A DNA stretch of 64,000 nucleotides from Flavobacteriaceae bacterium (GTDB taxonomy: Bacteria; Bacteroidota; Bacteroidia; Flavobacteriales; Flavobacteriaceae), in assembly GCA_029248885.1 (NCBI GenBank), contig JAQWIL010000003.1:1-64000 (forward strand), given 5' to 3'. Position numbers and translations under genes: made by a program. A model generated the notes under the pieces. The model was given only the letters and a program-made list of their open reading frames with translations. It did not search any database and was not told where the DNA came from. This document shows positions 63,612 through 64,000 of this stretch, one piece after another. The stretch's first letter is position 1. Every line of letters starts with the position of its first letter.

Positions 63612-64000
63612 TGACTCCTGAATTGCTTGTCATCTTTGGGTGCTTGATGCTATCCGCTTTTTTCTCTGGAATGGAAATCGCCTTTGTGTCTTCCAATCGC
63701 GTTCGTTTGGCGTTACAAATCAAACAACCGGGACTGCTTTCTGCTGCCTTGGCAAAAATCACCGAAAACCCCTCAAAATTTATTGCAACCACGCTGGTCG
63801 GTAACAATATCGCCTTGGTCATTTACGGCTTGTTTATGGGAGATTTTCTAATCGAAAAAATCTATCCAGAATCGGTTGGGATTGAGGACTTAGCCCTTTC
63901 CATTGTCTTTGTGCAAACTTTGATTTCCGCAGTTGTGATTTTGATTACTGCCGAGTTTTTACCCAAAGTAGTATTTCAGATATATGCAAATGCTTTATTG
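63611..64000 (+). CDS. CNNM/CorC-family transport protein (hemolysin family), 3' truncated by window
   Basis: The first 130 residues are visible. They form a DUF21/CNNM transmembrane domain with FFSGMEIAFVSSNRVRL near residues 17-33 and TTLVGNNIALV, plus the TAEFLPKVVF segment. In full-length members CBS and CorC-HlyC domains follow. The family is linked to magnesium or other cation efflux. It is coupled to the previous small gene (TAATG). Confidence 0.92.
   Translation, partial: MTPELLVIFGCLMLSAFFSGMEIAFVSSNRVRLALQIKQPGLLSAALAKITENPSKFIATTLVGNNIALVIYGLFMGDFLIEKIYPESVGIEDLALSIVFVQTLISAVVILITAEFLPKVVFQIYANALL

Overview
The window is chromosomal DNA from a member of the Bacteroidota, almost certainly a flavobacterium (Flavobacteriaceae or a close relative). 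The evidence is a gldK-gldL-gldM-gldN type IX secretion/gliding locus, a SprB-like adhesin followed by a SprF-like protein, a mevalonate rather than MEP isoprenoid route, promoters of the Bacteroidota TAnnTTTG type, and moderately AT-rich, very tightly packed genes. No insertion sequence, phage, integron, CRISPR array or rRNA operon is visible. One tRNA gene (Phe) is present.

Layout. 1-7823: 3' part of a giant repeat-rich surface adhesin overlapping a PorP/SprF-type outer-membrane protein. 7926-13282: an unrecognised 682-aa lipoprotein overlapping the first of two paralogous outer-membrane beta-barrel-like proteins (DUF5723-like). 13270-15862: YbdG-type mechanosensitive channel and a divergent LytS-type histidine kinase, with a strong hairpin between them. 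15843-18067: GYDIA-family GHMP kinase and class II HMG-CoA reductase. 18152-22200: POT peptide transporter, thioredoxin-like protein and a ComEC without a visible nuclease motif. 22220-24837: tight operon surE, small membrane protein, lpxB, NlpC/P60 lipoprotein. 24955-28193: Prc-type protease and a lone OppC-like permease. 28194-33634: mreB-mreC-mreD-mrdA-rodA elongasome operon. 33667-35710: purH and a GAF/fRMsr-like protein. 35757-41958: miaB, sigma-54 activator, lptE, TPR protein, secG, groES, groEL. 42045-44754: two YeeE/YedE half-proteins and a SulP transporter (sulfur uptake). 44885-54549: topA, an arginase-fold pseudoenzyme, gldKLMN and an FAD oxidoreductase. 54862-55535: two small unknown genes. 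55631-59315: diphosphomevalonate decarboxylase, mevalonate kinase, UbiA prenyltransferase and an rRNA pseudouridine synthase. 59352-64000: tRNA-Phe, coaX, a beta-barrel protein, a TPR protein, lptC, a small membrane protein and the start of a CNNM/CorC family gene.

How it fits together. Much of the window builds the cell envelope: LPS synthesis and export (lpxB, lptC, lptE), peptidoglycan elongation (mre/mrd operon, NlpC/P60 enzyme, Prc), outer-membrane proteins, and the T9SS motor and secretion core that would export the SprB-like adhesin. Isoprenoid supply is split between two clusters 37 kb apart; the GYDIA kinase beside HMG-CoA reductase is a candidate for the phosphomevalonate kinase step that no other gene here covers.

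Most of the window is conserved flavobacterial core. The least explained parts are the 7926-13282 lipoprotein/barrel trio, the interrupted SprB repeat of the adhesin, the 17-bp perfect palindrome upstream of groES, the hairpin between the mscS-type gene and the kinase, the metal-ligand-depleted arginase homologue beside gldK, and a recurring promoter layout that predicts leaderless mRNAs.
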